A DNA stretch of 64,000 nucleotides from Aculops lycopersici (lineage: Eukaryota; Arthropoda; Arachnida; Trombidiformes; Eriophyidae). The DNA lies in the NCBI GenBank assembly GCA_015350385.1, contig WNKI01000001.1:3312895-3376894 (forward strand). The letters are read 5' to 3'. How positions within the stretch are numbered: position 1 is the first letter of the stretch; each line of letters begins with the position of its first letter. Positions 21,782 through 31,445 of this stretch are shown here, one piece after another. The position numbers and the translations under genes were made by a program. The notes beneath the pieces are model-generated. The model was given only the letters and a program-made list of their open reading frames with translations. It did not search any database and was not told where the DNA came from.

Positions 21782-23104
21782 CGTTGTCGATTTTGCTCAA
21801 ACCACCACCGACGCCTCTAACTTGGCTCACACGATCCGTTGGTCTGGCAAAGACCAACAAAGGCGAATGGCCATAAGCTTGGCACTACGGAAGTCTAGTC
21901 AGCAGGTATGAGCAGTAAGTGAGAGCAATTGCTCATTTTCTCCATCAGCATGCGAGGAAAGCTCCTCGGGCTGACCGATGAGTTGAGGGTGGTAAAGCAA
22001 AAGTTGAGTCGCCGCCATGATCGAAGTTGCCGTTGTTATGTTGTCGGTGTTTTTGTTAGTTTAGTCATTCATGTCAGCTAGCTAGTCAAAAAGTTACTAC
22101 CCATAGTTTGCCAATAGCCACCAGCACCACTACTACAACTGCCATTATTACTGCCAACACTCGCCCATCACCTCGAATGCTTTAGAGGTGGAGGGGAGAG
22201 AGAGTTAACACGATTGAGGATTCTCGTTTAGCTTGCATTTCGGCTTGACGGCGAGCTCAAACGAAAGTTCACCCTTGTGACGCGCTACCTGATGCTCAAA
22301 GTATTCGCTTTTACCTGAGCAAATGTTGAAGCTAACGAGAGGATTCGACACCCAGTCGGCGAGAGCCACCAAATCCCTGCATTTCCTGCTGCCCCTGTCG
22401 TTGCTACAGCAGCAGCAGCTATCGGTGCGTTATGATTGTGATCATTATTGTTATTGTGCACGATGGTCAAGTCCTTTGAGGCTTGACGAGAACAGGCGCC
22501 AACAAGGTGAAGGAGAGAGGAGATTGGGAGAGATTGAGGAAGCTCGAGGAGTGAGGTTCGCGGCAGTTGTGGTCAAAGTTTGAGTAGATGGAGTGAGCTT
22601 GTAGTTGGAGATTGAGATTGAGCTTGAGCTTAGCATGCTTTTATGCTTCTATGCGCGCAGGTATCTTGTTGAGATTATTTGAATGTCGACAATCCGCAAA
22701 GAGCGGTAACATTGGTTAAGATGAAAGCCAGTCAGGTGAATGCTTCACAAGAGAGTGAGATAAAGTAACATTCATGGAAATGCTAGTAACGAGCTGTTAG
22801 AGGGAAACAGATGACAACACACTTAGTGTAAATGGTTTGAGTAAGTTTGCGGTCAGTCCAACGGCCAAGTGCTATTCGAGTTGAGATTAGCGTGCGCTTC
22901 GTCACTTACCTCTAGGATTTGTTAAGGCTTTTACAGATACCAGACAAAGCATATCGAGTGGAATTGGGATGAAGAGAAAGTGAGGGCTCGAGACTAAGCT
23001 GAATGTGTGATTGAGCTTTTGTGTAAAAAGAGGAGAGACCACAAATGAGAAGAAAAATGAAGGTGAGTATTTGATCGAGGAACAAAACCAAACAGAAATT
23101 AAGG

Positions 23105-23110
23105 TATATA
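23105..23110 (+). promoter_or_regulatory. TATA-like box of the Gly/Gln-rich secreted gene
   Basis: GGTATATAGC lies 87 bases upstream of the ATG at 23197, a spacing compatible with a leader of about 60 bases. Assigned by sequence and position only. Confidence 0.4.
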
Positions 23111-23196
23111 GCAAGATGCAATCAATGAAATTAAGATACTGACAAGAATTAATTCTCAATACTCAAAACATACAATCAACGAATCAAAATTAGATA

Positions 23197-24150
23197 ATGT
23201 CACCGCACATACTAGCAAGCTTTATGCTGGCTCTTGGGCTCGCCAGCGTTGGTGCCCAATATTATGATGGCTACCAGATGGCCACCAACCAACAAGGCGG
23301 TTATGGTCACGGAGATGGTGGTGCCGGCGGCGAAGATGAGCGGCCAAAGATTCACCTGGGACTCCGAGTCAAAATTCCTGCCTTCAAGTTTGAGTTGCCT
23401 CGAATGCAGCTGCCTAAGGTGACGATTAGCGCCAAAATTCGCCAACCAGATAAACCAAGAACAATCCAGTTACCTGAGATCAATTTAGATACTTCAAGTA
23501 AGGTAGCACCACCGGGATCAAAGGAAGCGGGTGCCGGCGACTACGGCGGTTATGGCTCCTCGTCCAGTTATGCAGGCGGCAGTAGCGGCGGCGGAAGTCA
23601 GACCTTCTCCTTTTCGGCTGGCGGAAGTGAGGACAATCATGGTTCGTCTTATGGAAATCGCTACCAAACAGGTGGCGGGTATCAGCAGCAGCGGCAACAA
23701 GCTTATCAGCCGCCACGAAATCAGTATAGACAGCAATACTACACTCAACAACAACCACAACAGTATCCTCGACAACAGCGCCAACGGCATCAGTTCAATT
23801 CGCCAAGCTACAACCATAGGTATCAACAGCAACAACAACAACAGCAACGTCAGGTGTATAGTGCGGCAACCAGCACCTACCCATCGTACTGGCAGAGTCA
23901 GTCGTTTGCAAATGCCCTACTACAGCCCCAATATACGGCGCCCCCAAATCCTGACGTTGGTTTCAACGCGCCTGCCTACGTGGATCCCTCAATGGCATCA
24001 ACTATGTCCTCAGTGGCGCTTGCCTCGCCAGCTCAAGGCGACAGCCAATTGGGTCAAGGTGAACCTGTGCCGGCCACATCCAGCACCTCGGCGCAGTTCC
24101 GAGCAGCAAACTACCTGTTCGCGCCGCGTGAGTACAAGCGGACAAGGTGA
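23197..24150 (+). CDS. Secreted Gly/Gln/Tyr-rich protein with basic N-terminal block
   Basis: Not recognised as a named family. The 317-residue product begins with a signal peptide (MSPHILASFMLALGLASVGA, cleavage probably before QYYDG). The mature N-terminus (residues about 47-105) is an ordered-looking block with alternating basic, Pro and hydrophobic residues (HLGLRVKIPAFKFELPRMQLPKVTISAKIRQP, split here: HLGLRVKIPAFKFELP then RMQLPKVTISAKIRQP), ending IQLPEINLDT. The rest is Gly/Ser-rich and then Gln/Tyr/Arg-rich. The composition suggests an extracellular structural protein (cuticle, silk or coat), but no Rebers-Riddiford or other chitin-binding motif is visible. It converges on the aspartic protease gene. 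The start is the only ATG giving a signal peptide. Confidence 0.8.
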   Translation: MSPHILASFMLALGLASVGAQYYDGYQMATNQQGGYGHGDGGAGGEDERPKIHLGLRVKIPAFKFELPRMQLPKVTISAKIRQPDKPRTIQLPEINLDTSSKVAPPGSKEAGAGDYGGYGSSSSYAGGSSGGGSQTFSFSAGGSEDNHGSSYGNRYQTGGGYQQQRQQAYQPPRNQYRQQYYTQQQPQQYPRQQRQRHQFNSPSYNHRYQQQQQQQQRQVYSAATSTYPSYWQSQSFANALLQPQYTAPPNPDVGFNAPAYVDPSMASTMSSVALASPAQGDSQLGQGEPVPATSSTSAQFRAANYLFAPREYKRTR

Positions 24151-24442
24151 TATTCCACGGATAATCTAATCTATACATAGACACTTGTATCAATGGCATT
24201 GCTATCGTGATGTTGTGGTTATTGCAATGCTTTCACCAAAAGTGCCTAGCGACACTGAAACACCACTTGTTGATGGACTTGTCAATTGGGGGTCATCAAG
24301 TCTCAACGCCAACCAATCTATGAATCTAAGATGGACTGGAGCCAGTCAGTCGATTATCGAATACTTCAAAGAAATATATTTATATTCAAATTCAATTTAA
24401 TAATTATTTCTCGGACAGGATTAACTTTCTTTACTCCTGCGT

Positions 24443-25849
24443 TTAAACTCTTGGAGTCGCAAATCCCACTCTTCGAGCGGCAAAATCGAAAACAGTATAG
24501 TAGCCGCTAATAAAGGTGGTACCAAGCAACCAATTTGGTCTGTCCCATGGTTTCACGCCCAAGTGGCAGACGATGCTCTCTCTAAATTTGAACATTTTGA
24601 TGTAGTGCTGAGGATAGAGAGTGTACGGAGTTTCCTCAATTCTGAAGGTAATAGTTGGATAACCATTCATACGAGCACAATCCACCAACCACAAATCGGA
24701 GTCCGAATCGTGTTGAGCTTGTAAGCTATCTCTTATGCTAGCCACATCGTCGCGAGGTCCAACGAGAGAGTTTGCTCCAGTGTCCAGAATGGCCTGACAA
24801 CCTGTTGAGCAGGAAATCACCTCGGCACCTAACATCACCTGGCTCAGTGGTAGTTGCCAATCAAAGTAGCTGCTGAGTCTGTGGAAGAAGATGTCGCCAA
24901 CGAATCTATTCTCGTCGACGCCACCAATAACTAGCTCGCCACCGTGACGAGAGTTTTGATTTGGATTGAACCAAAAGGCAAAGACCAAGTGTGGCGTTTG
25001 AACCTGTTGATTGTAACCATTTGGTTGTCTGTAGTAGCTGGCGCCATTTGGGTCGGCTATCGACGAGGGAGCGTTCATATGCTGATCGTTTTGTTGCTGA
25101 ACCTGTTGCGGGTTGAATTGGGGGTCGTATTGGCGGCGCTGGTGCTCTTGTTGGTAGGAGAGCAGGAAACTGCGTGTACCTGAGCCAGATTGCGCCACCG
25201 GCGCTAGGCCAATGACTCCATCGTAGGGCTTGTATCTGAATTGCTCGTCGCTGGCCTCTTCAATGGCCATGAAGTTTTGTGGGAAGTTGAAGTGGCGCGC
25301 AACCATATATTGAGCATCGTCCTTTTGCATATCCTCGTAGATGGTGAACACGTCGTCGTATGTTTCGCCCCTGAGCTTGGTGCCTCGGTAGTCTATTGTA
25401 AACTCCCGCTTAGATGGACTGCAAGTTTTTGAGTCGCCGCACTTGTAGCCATCGGAATAGTGAAGATTGTTTGCAAACGGGAACCAATTTGAGTAGGGCA
25501 CCCAAATTTCACTAGATCCGGTGTCAAAGACAACATTGAACATCTTTGCTGGTGTGCCGACACCGACAGCGCCAAAGTAGCTAACCTGTGGAGCTCGCAG
25601 ACGATCATTATTAAGGTTGCTCATGTTTCTAGTGAGAAAAATTCTAATTTGTGGCATTTGGTTTTGATTAAAGGAGTTGTATACTTGGCCACTTAGTGGC
25701 GCTGGCTGAGGAGCAAATCCATCGTGGCTACCATGTTGAGGAAACTGGACTATGCCAGCTGAGCGAGTATTTTCGGCTTTAACTTGAAACGCCAAGCTGG
25801 CGCATAGGACGAGCAATAGACTCGTGCGTGTCGAATCTTTTCTTGGCAT
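24443..25849 (-). CDS. Secreted pepsin-family (A1) aspartic protease
   Basis: Endopeptidase of the pepsin/cathepsin D family, 468 residues, intronless. It has a signal peptide (residues 1 to about 25) and a propeptide-like, Gln-rich segment to about 85, then the bilobed catalytic domain. The first catalytic motif is FDTGSSEIW (Asp109), the flap is FTIDYRGTKLRG (Tyr154), the second motif is ILDTGANSL (Asp356), and the C-terminus is WLLGTTFISGYYTVFDFAARRVGFA. Both aspartates are present, so an active enzyme is expected. A Gln/Asn/Pro-rich stretch (about 232-284) sits where the two lobes join and is much longer than in cathepsin D. Extracellular, lysosomal or gut digestion are all possible. It converges with the Gly/Gln-rich gene. 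Confidence 0.93.
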   Translation of the reverse strand: MPRKDSTRTSLLLVLCASLAFQVKAENTRSAGIVQFPQHGSHDGFAPQPAPLSGQVYNSFNQNQMPQIRIFLTRNMSNLNNDRLRAPQVSYFGAVGVGTPAKMFNVVFDTGSSEIWVPYSNWFPFANNLHYSDGYKCGDSKTCSPSKREFTIDYRGTKLRGETYDDVFTIYEDMQKDDAQYMVARHFNFPQNFMAIEEASDEQFRYKPYDGVIGLAPVAQSGSGTRSFLLSYQQEHQRRQYDPQFNPQQVQQQNDQHMNAPSSIADPNGASYYRQPNGYNQQVQTPHLVFAFWFNPNQNSRHGGELVIGGVDENRFVGDIFFHRLSSYFDWQLPLSQVMLGAEVISCSTGCQAILDTGANSLVGPRDDVASIRDSLQAQHDSDSDLWLVDCARMNGYPTITFRIEETPYTLYPQHYIKMFKFRESIVCHLGVKPWDRPNWLLGTTFISGYYTVFDFAARRVGFATPRV

Positions 25850-28213
25850 ATTGACCTTCAGAGATGATATTAGTTTTTTACTGATGGTATTGTTCTTCTC
25901 CCTTGCTTCTTTATTTCTCTATTCGAATTCTAAAGCCAATCATCTGCTTGAATGAAGCTGACCATTCTCTAGCGAGCTCCTTAAATATCAAATAATGACT
26001 GACAGCCACCAGGAGAGTGGCAACAGATTCCCATGCAAGAGGCCAGTAAATTGGAAAACCATCAATGCAGACCTCTGACGCAAATTCAGCAGGTAGCTGC
26101 AATTGTTTGTCGCCAGCGAATCGCTATTGTGCGTCTGCCGGTTGCTGATCAAATGATAGTGATATAAACTCGCTTAATGCGTCTATCCAAATTTAAATAA
26201 TGTTTCGAGATCGTGTTTTGCAAGCAGATCAAAAATTTCTGAACCCAAACACTGACAATAACTCGCTGCGTTAATCAGTATCAAATCTTTTGGATGATTC
26301 GCTCTCAATCAAATGAATGCAATGATTATTGTAGCTGTTTTTGCCGCCAGGTGAGTCGAATGCCCCCAAGGTTTCAAGTGCGCGCAGAGGTACACCACTG
26401 AGAGACAGATAGATACAGCTTCAATAAAAGTATCGCATACAAGAGCTCGACTAGCGACGTTAACATGCGCCGGCACCCACCTGTTGAGCCGGCGAGCTTC
26501 GCATGAGTCAGCTAAATCATAAACACTCACCTAGCGATGATTCGATCATGCAGTTTGCCTCTGGAAACTCCAAATGACGCACAAATTAAGATTATCATTT
26601 GTTGTTTGTTTTGATTTTTGTTCATTACAAGAAAAGCGCAGTCTGAGTCAATTCAACAAGCGTCAAAACTTAAACTCATTTACATGATACCGGTCGCCTT
26701 CAGATCGTTGATATAACCAAGCATTCTCCAACTCAATATCTCGACTGATCAATTAACTAATCCTGCTAGACAAATTTGGTTTTCATTTACTCTCTTACGA
26801 TCAATTCGTGGTTACAGCTGCTGGCACTCTACTGTAATTAAGAGAAGGTAAAGCCGAGTAAAACTCATCACTCAAGACAAACTTTTCATGACCTCGATTT
26901 TGATGGCGATTTTCGTTACCCACCACTAGATATTTGAGTCGATTTCTAAAAATCGATAACAGGTGGTATCAAGCACTTGAGTCTGGCTCAGAGCGAAACA
27001 ATGAAGACTCAGGTGTCTTGTTACTCGCATGATTAGTAGACAAAGTTATCGGAGAAATATTTCTTATTTAGTGAATGAGGTTTGTCTTTATAATTGTCAA
27101 GGGTGGCACTGTAAAAGACGTAGCACAACTTTTGATTGAAAATTTGTCCACTCATTAGGAGATGCCCCTTACATATAACACCCGGACCCAAATGAGAACT
27201 AGTATTTTGGATTCAGATTGGGGATCAACGTATCTCAATCATGGACTTTCAGGATATCGTAAGCTTGCAGTATTCAGCAGCAGCGTCTAGCCATCTACTG
27301 TTAGCTCTTGATCCAATAAGATTTGCCAAGGCATGCCACTTGTTGCAACCAACCCCGTGTCTCACATTGTTACATGCTGCATACTCGCTCAACTCAAACA
27401 AATACCAATGCCTCAATAGCCCAATGACACACTTCGCTCAACTCATGAATGTTACGATCACTAATGAACTTGGTTCTAAATGCAACGAATTTGCTTCATT
27501 GATCCCCTGAGACGATGTAATAATTTTCGCAAGTTAGTCTGCGGCCAGCTAACTAGATAAAAACGCATACTAGTCATTATAACACTCGGCATTCATTATT
27601 GTAACCATCACTAGAAGATGAAGCGGGTGTTACATTGTGTCTAGTTTCCTCCTCTCCTCAAACTGGCCGCGTGATAACAATGTGATCAGTTTTCTCTCGA
27701 TAAAACTCTAGTGCCGCTAATACAATTGCTGCTTCCACTCGATTAACATTAAGTAGAAGTAGCTAATATATGGAGTTGTGCTAACTATGGAGAGTCATAC
27801 ATCCAATTTTATCTTTCACCGCTACCAGTGAATTGTTACTCATCTCACTCGGATATTTGCCAAATATATACATATATATATAAATGTCTGCAACATGCAA
27901 GGACTGTCTCGACAATCGACTGGACTGGTTTCCTTGTGAAGTGTCGAGATCATTCAACAAGTATCCGTGCGTTACATATACACATTGCAGGAAATTCCAT
28001 TCAATTCTCACTCAAGCATTGGGTACTCAATTGAAGTTGCCGTTCAGCATCACTTTGGCCGCGCTCGCTCGGTGTGACGTAGAGCACGCGTTGCGTTGCA
28101 CTCTCATTAGCAAAACGTGTTTTTAAATTTTTCAAAAACAAGTGAACAAACAGACGGAAATCTATTCATAATTTTGGAATAATCAGCAATAATTTTTAAC
28201 AAGCAATACCAAA
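25850..28213. other. Non-coding interval between the protease and HPRT
   Basis: Promoter side of both flanking genes, which are divergent. An open frame of 89 codons at 27241-27510 has an ATG but no recognisable domain or signal peptide, and I do not call it a gene. A CAACAAGTGG decamer lies at 27336 and an AT-only tract near 27865-27882. Nothing else is supported. Confidence 0.55.
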
Positions 28214-28975
28214 ATGTCCAACGGAATTCATCAAATCAAAAATGGACTCAAAATCACCAAGAGTCCATCCATCTATATTCCAGACTCATTCCAAGGCTAC
28301 CCTACATCGTCATTTTGTTTGCAGCACGTGCCCGCAGACGACCTGGAGAGTGTCCTAATCCCAGGTGGCCTCGTCAAGGATCGCATTGAAAAGCTTGGCT
28401 TCGATATATCTTACGACCTAAACCAGGAAGACTTTACCCTGTTGTGTGTCCTCAAGGGAGGATTTCAATTCTTCAATCAACTACTGGAAGTTATTAGACA
28501 GTATCATCGGTTCAATGCCGACACGTCTATGGAGTGGAGCAAAGGAGGTAAGGCGCGAAGAATTCAAGCTGAATTTATTAGATTGGTCAGTTACGAGGAC
28601 GACTCATCGCGAGGATCAGTCAAGATAATTGGATTGGAGAGCTTATCCTCTTTAAGGGGCAAAAATGTGCTTATTGTTGAGGATATTATTGATTCTGGAT
28701 TAACTATGCAGACACTACTTAAGGAGTTAGAAAAGGAGCAGCCGAAGTCGGTGCGTGTGGCGGCTTTGTTCTTCAAAAGAACGCCCAAGAATACCTGCAA
28801 TTACAGGCCAGACTACTGTGGCTTCTCTATTCCAGATTCATTTATTGTTGGCTGCAATCTAGATTATAATAACTACTTTAGAGACCTTCAGCATGTTTGC
28901 GTCATCTCAAACCACGGAAAGCAGCGCTACCGGATGACGGCCGGAGCAGCGAATGGAAATGGAAAGTCGAGCTAG
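28214..28975 (+). CDS. HPRT1: Hypoxanthine-guanine phosphoribosyltransferase
   Basis: Purine-salvage enzyme of the cytosol: converts hypoxanthine or guanine with PRPP to IMP or GMP. The 253-residue protein aligns along its length with animal HPRT: VLKGGFQFF (the PPi loop), the flexible loop region with VSYEDDSS, the PRPP-binding signature VEDIIDSGLTM (residues 155-165), FKRTP with the purine-stacking-loop lysine, and DYNNYFRDLQHVCVIS. The usual D-T-G-K-T in the PRPP loop is D-S-G-L-T here, so the loop lysine is replaced by leucine. The first 20 residues and the Gly/Ala/Asn tail extend beyond the human protein. The gene is intronless, whereas vertebrate HPRT has many introns. Drosophila lacks this enzyme, so presence is a lineage character. 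Confidence 0.96.
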   Translation: MSNGIHQIKNGLKITKSPSIYIPDSFQGYPTSSFCLQHVPADDLESVLIPGGLVKDRIEKLGFDISYDLNQEDFTLLCVLKGGFQFFNQLLEVIRQYHRFNADTSMEWSKGGKARRIQAEFIRLVSYEDDSSRGSVKIIGLESLSSLRGKNVLIVEDIIDSGLTMQTLLKELEKEQPKSVRVAALFFKRTPKNTCNYRPDYCGFSIPDSFIVGCNLDYNNYFRDLQHVCVISNHGKQRYRMTAGAANGNGKSS

Positions 28976-29225
28976 ACGCTCGCTTTCATTTCTCAAAGAG
29001 ACAGTAGAGCATGACGATTTAAAATTTGATTTCAATGTCGACGGTGACACCAATCGCAAAACAAAGCATTTTGATTGACTAAAGATCTTTATTCTAATTT
29101 CAACAACTCCATTATCGCCTCAAGTGCTGGTGCTGATTCTATATGATGAGTGTGCATTTGGATTTAAACCTGCAAGATTTGTCCCAATTCAGTGCATGCA
29201 ATCCCACAAGTTCAACGATGTTCAT

Positions 29226-29231
29226 TTTATT
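29226..29231 (-). terminator. Poly(A) signal of small secreted gene A
   Basis: AATAAA on the minus strand, 18 bases after the stop codon of the 72-residue secreted protein. Confidence 0.6.
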
Positions 29232-29248
29232 GAGCCAAGTACTTTTCA

Positions 29249-29467
29249 TCAAGAAAGTGTACTTGCTTGGGTTGTTGAGCTTGATTGAGCCGTGGTCGAC
29301 CGTATCTCAGAGGCGAGATCTGGATAAAGGTTCAAAAGATTGAGGATTTGCTGCTTGGCTTGGTCGGTACGATTTCTGCGGCAAGATTCCACCTGGCAAT
29401 AGAGTTGGCAGAGGACCAAAGCAACCAAAGCGACGACAATGATTGACTTTAATTTCGATGGGGCCAT
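29249..29467 (-). CDS. Small secreted single-cysteine protein A (tandem family)
   Basis: Unrecognised 72-residue protein. A signal peptide covers about residues 1-27 (hydrophobic core SIIVVALVALVLCQLYC); the mature part has one cysteine followed by RRNRTDQAKQQILNLLNLYP and DLASEI, then a short Ser/Thr/Gln tail. The pattern Cys, about 8 residues, Ala, an amphipathic helix with Leu-Leu, aromatic-Pro, then an acidic or amide residue and aliphatic is shared with the three genes upstream on the same strand (29972, 31209, 32002). It is the shortest member and probably shows the core fold without tail expansion. ATG at 29467; a TATA box lies about 110 bases upstream. No function is assigned. Confidence 0.8.
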   Translation of the reverse strand: MAPSKLKSIIVVALVALVLCQLYCQVESCRRNRTDQAKQQILNLLNLYPDLASEIRSTTAQSSSTTQASTLS

Positions 29468-29554
29468 TTTGACGTTAGATCGCTGCTGTTATCGTTGTGC
29501 TTGAACTATGAGTTATTGTTGGTTGGTGAGATTCGAAATGATCGATTGATGATG

Positions 29555-29584
29555 ATTTTGATCCTTAATAGAACTCTTTATATA
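29555..29584 (-). promoter_or_regulatory. Core promoter of small secreted gene A (TATA plus start-site motif)
   Basis: On the minus strand TATATAAAGAGTT (from 29584) is followed 20 bases after the TATA start by GGATCAAAAT (29564-29555), at the distance expected for a start site. Gene B has ATATAAGAGTT and GGATCAAAGAT in the same order, so the two promoters look related. Confidence 0.6.
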
Positions 29585-29874
29585 CTGAACCAAAGATCAC
29601 CCAACGAAAGCAGTTATCTTTGATTCAACGGATGCTAATGTTAAGTTATTGAGCAATCATCATCATGGAGATGCAAATAGGTATCTTAGCTGAGCATCGT
29701 CTAGATTGATGGCGACATTAGATTTCGTGGTGACTGAAAATTTGCATGTTTGCATAGTATTAAATGCCTTGGTGGAATAATCATTAGATCCCTATGAATT
29801 GATCGATACAAAGGTTGCAAGAGTCGATAATTTACTTGGAAATAGATAGACGCAATTTGTGTTAATTTGCTCAA

Positions 29875-29880
29875 TTTATT
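29875..29880 (-). terminator. Poly(A) signal of small secreted gene B
   Basis: AATAAA on the minus strand, 91 bases after the stop codon of gene B. Confidence 0.55.
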
Positions 29881-29971
29881 CGTTCTCTCTTTTCAGCTCA
29901 TGACGTCGACTAGGAATATTTTGTTCCAAATAAAAGCGTCTAGTAAGCCAGCAAGATTATTTGGAATCTGT

Positions 29972-30505
29972 CTATCCCTGACTAGGCAACAGGTTGCCTT
30001 GGGTACCCTGGCTGCCCTGACTACCCTGGCTGCCCTGACTACCCTGGCTGCCTTGACTACCCTGGCCGCCCTGATTACCCTGGCTGCCCTGATTACCCTG
30101 GCTACCCTGGTCCGGGAACATGTTTCCCTGATTGCCTTGCATACCATCCTGTCTCTGGCCTTGATCTTGGTTTTGTCTGTTCTGGTCGAATTGGTTCTGT
30201 CCGTTCTGTCCGTTCTGTCCGTTTTGACCATTTTGCCTATTCTGGCCGAACTGGTTGTTCTGTCCGTTTTGACCATTTTGCCTATTCTGGCCGAACTGGT
30301 TGTTCTGTCCGTTTTGACCGTCTTGTCTATTCTGATTGTTTCTATTCATAAGACCCAGCTCTTCAGCTATACCTGGGTACCTATTTAGCAACTGCCGGAT
30401 TCGCGCCTTCGCAAACTCTCGGCCCAAATCAAACAGACAAGCCTCGCTGATGATGACACCAGATAAAAGGGCCAGAGCCAAGATTGTGATCGTTTGTGTC
30501 TTCAT
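29972..30505 (-). CDS. Small secreted single-cysteine protein B with Asn/Gly/Gln repeat tail
   Basis: Unrecognised 177-residue protein of the tandem family. Signal peptide at residues 1 to about 22 (TITILALALLSGVIISEA); one mature cysteine (ACLFDLGREF), then AKARIRQLLNRYPGIAEELG, which matches the family core, then about 120 residues of repeats. The first repeat block is Asn/Gly/Gln (NGQNGQNNQFGQ units), the second is Gly-Ser-Gln triplets with glycine at every third position, as in collagen but without proline. The repeats are also visible in the DNA (29990-30120 and 30180-30320), so the tail grew by slippage. A TATA box lies about 120 bases upstream. It could be an extracellular sticky or glue-like protein, but that rests on composition only. 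Confidence 0.82.
   Translation of the reverse strand: MKTQTITILALALLSGVIISEACLFDLGREFAKARIRQLLNRYPGIAEELGLMNRNNQNRQDGQNGQNNQFGQNRQNGQNGQNNQFGQNRQNGQNGQNGQNGQNQFDQNRQNQDQGQRQDGMQGNQGNMFPDQGSQGNQGSQGNQGGQGSQGSQGSQGSQGSQGSQGTQGNLLPSQG
29995..30120. repeat. Tandem 9-bp-periodic repeat encoding Gly-X-Gln triplets
   Basis: CCCTGACTA and CCCTGGCTG units alternate with 9-bp periodicity across the 3' part of gene B, giving Gln-Gly-Ser on the minus strand. Copies differ by single bases, which indicates repeated slippage or unequal exchange. Confidence 0.85.
30180..30320. repeat. Tandem repeat encoding Asn-Gly-Gln units
   Basis: TTCTGTCCG units and a longer, twice-repeated segment (near 30222-30265 and 30265-30308) that includes GGCCGAACTGGTTG. 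The longer segment encodes Asn-Asn-Gln-Phe-Gly-Gln-Asn-Arg on the minus strand of gene B. Confidence 0.85.
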
Positions 30506-30605
30506 TGTTTCTACTTTTAGTTCAAGTTACCTCTTTTCCTGTTATAAGGTCCAGCTCGTCGATTGATGTTGTATCTCGGGTCACAATTTTGCATCTGATA
30601 CCTGA

Positions 30606-30630
30606 ATCTTTGATCCTCCAACTCTTATAT
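30606..30630 (-). promoter_or_regulatory. Core promoter of small secreted gene B
   Basis: On the minus strand ATATAAGAGTTGGAGGATC continues into AAAGAT, the same order of words (TATA, AGAGTT, GGATCAAA) as upstream of gene A. It lies 101-125 bases before the ATG. Confidence 0.6.
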
Positions 30631-31122
30631 CATGGAATGGAAACTCAATCATAACACGATGGATCAATGGAGAAAAATCAAGAATGTCATGGATCGATTG
30701 CGTCAAAAGCGTCAAATTGTTTACTTGGATCATGCCATGCAACAATGGCGAGTGTCGGCATGTGACGAAGTCGTCCAGCTAACTGCTCTCAGTTCCAGGT
30801 AGACAGGTGAGAGTTGTGTTGTAGAGACACATTAAATCAATGCAGACCGGATGATTTTAATGGTTGCCTGGCGAGCGAGCTGACTGATAAAACAATACAT
30901 TCGATGTTAGTTTCAGTATACGGTGACATAGTGAGTCTCCAGCAAGTTATGATCCATTACTGTTATTTTTATGTCTTTGGCTTCTTCAACACTTATACAT
31001 CGCCAAAGAATTCCAAATTGGATCTTTTTTGTCGTACTGTCTAGTACAACAGAGAAGTTTCAGATAGAGAAACAAAAAGAATCAAATATCGAGAAAAGGA
31101 TTGCAAGTTATCAATCACAAAT

Positions 31123-31128
31123 TTTATT
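31123..31128 (-). terminator. Poly(A) signal of small secreted gene C
   Basis: AATAAA on the minus strand, about 80 bases after the stop codon of gene C. Confidence 0.6.
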
Positions 31129-31208
31129 GATAGTCAAGAGTAATACCTAGAGATAGATTATTTCCGTCTATAGATCCCTTCTTAATGGTTGTAATTGGCT
31201 CTCTGGGT

Positions 31209-31445
31209 TTATGATGCGGCATTGGTAATTGCAGTTGAGCTCGATATTGAGCTCGATGTTGTACTCGACGCAGTTTGGGAAAATTGGTTCCTCAGATTTG
31301 GGAATCGAGACAGCAAATTACTGATTATCTGACGTGCGGTTTCCTTGTTTGGAGGGCAACCGTTAGTTTGGTCAATAGTTAGAGCCAAAACTAATCCGAG
31401 GACGACTAGGATCAGGAGGCTTGATGAAGTTAGCTTAGCGGCCAT
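31209..31445 (-). CDS. Small secreted single-cysteine protein C (tandem family)
   Basis: Unrecognised 78-residue protein. The first true ATG is at 31445; the open frame extends six codons further, but only to a TTG. The signal peptide spans about residues 1-29 (LTSSSLLILVVLGLVLALTI). The mature start is GCPPNKETARQIISNLLSRFP, with the family features of one cysteine, an amphipathic helix, Leu-Leu and aromatic-Pro (Phe here, Tyr in the others), then a Ser/Thr-rich tail that could be O-glycosylated. An 11-bp perfect hairpin covers the start codon. A TATA box lies about 125 bases upstream of the ATG. It is most similar to gene A in length. Confidence 0.78.
   Translation of the reverse strand: MAAKLTSSSLLILVVLGLVLALTIDQTNGCPPNKETARQIISNLLSRFPNLRNQFSQTASSTTSSSISSSTAITNAAS

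Larger units (their letters stand above)
21439..23196. other. Non-coding interval between eIF5B and the Gly/Gln-rich secreted gene
   Basis: After the eIF5B poly(A) signal, no conserved reading frame is visible. It holds a compact palindrome at 21755-21781 with CAGGTA sequences in both arms and several short overlapping frames without ordinary protein composition. TATATA at 23105 probably belongs to the next gene. Confidence 0.6.
29468..29971. other. Intergenic region between small secreted genes A and B
   Basis: Holds the promoter of gene A (TATA at 29577) and the 3' end of gene B (AATAAA at 29875, minus strand). No gene visible. Confidence 0.6.
30506..31208. other. Intergenic region between small secreted genes B and C
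   Basis: Contains the gene B promoter (30606-30630) and the 3' end of gene C (AATAAA at 31123, minus strand). Short open frames here have no family motif and no signal peptide. No fifth paralogue was found by eye. Confidence 0.6.

Noticed and set aside
27241..27510. 89-codon open frame with an ATG between the protease and HPRT
   Set aside because: No signal peptide, domain or promoter evidence; composition near that of translated non-coding sequence.
29867..30388. 173-codon plus-strand Leu/Ala/Thr repeat frame
   Set aside because: Antisense shadow of the gene B repeat tail; the minus strand has the signal peptide, TATA box and family core.
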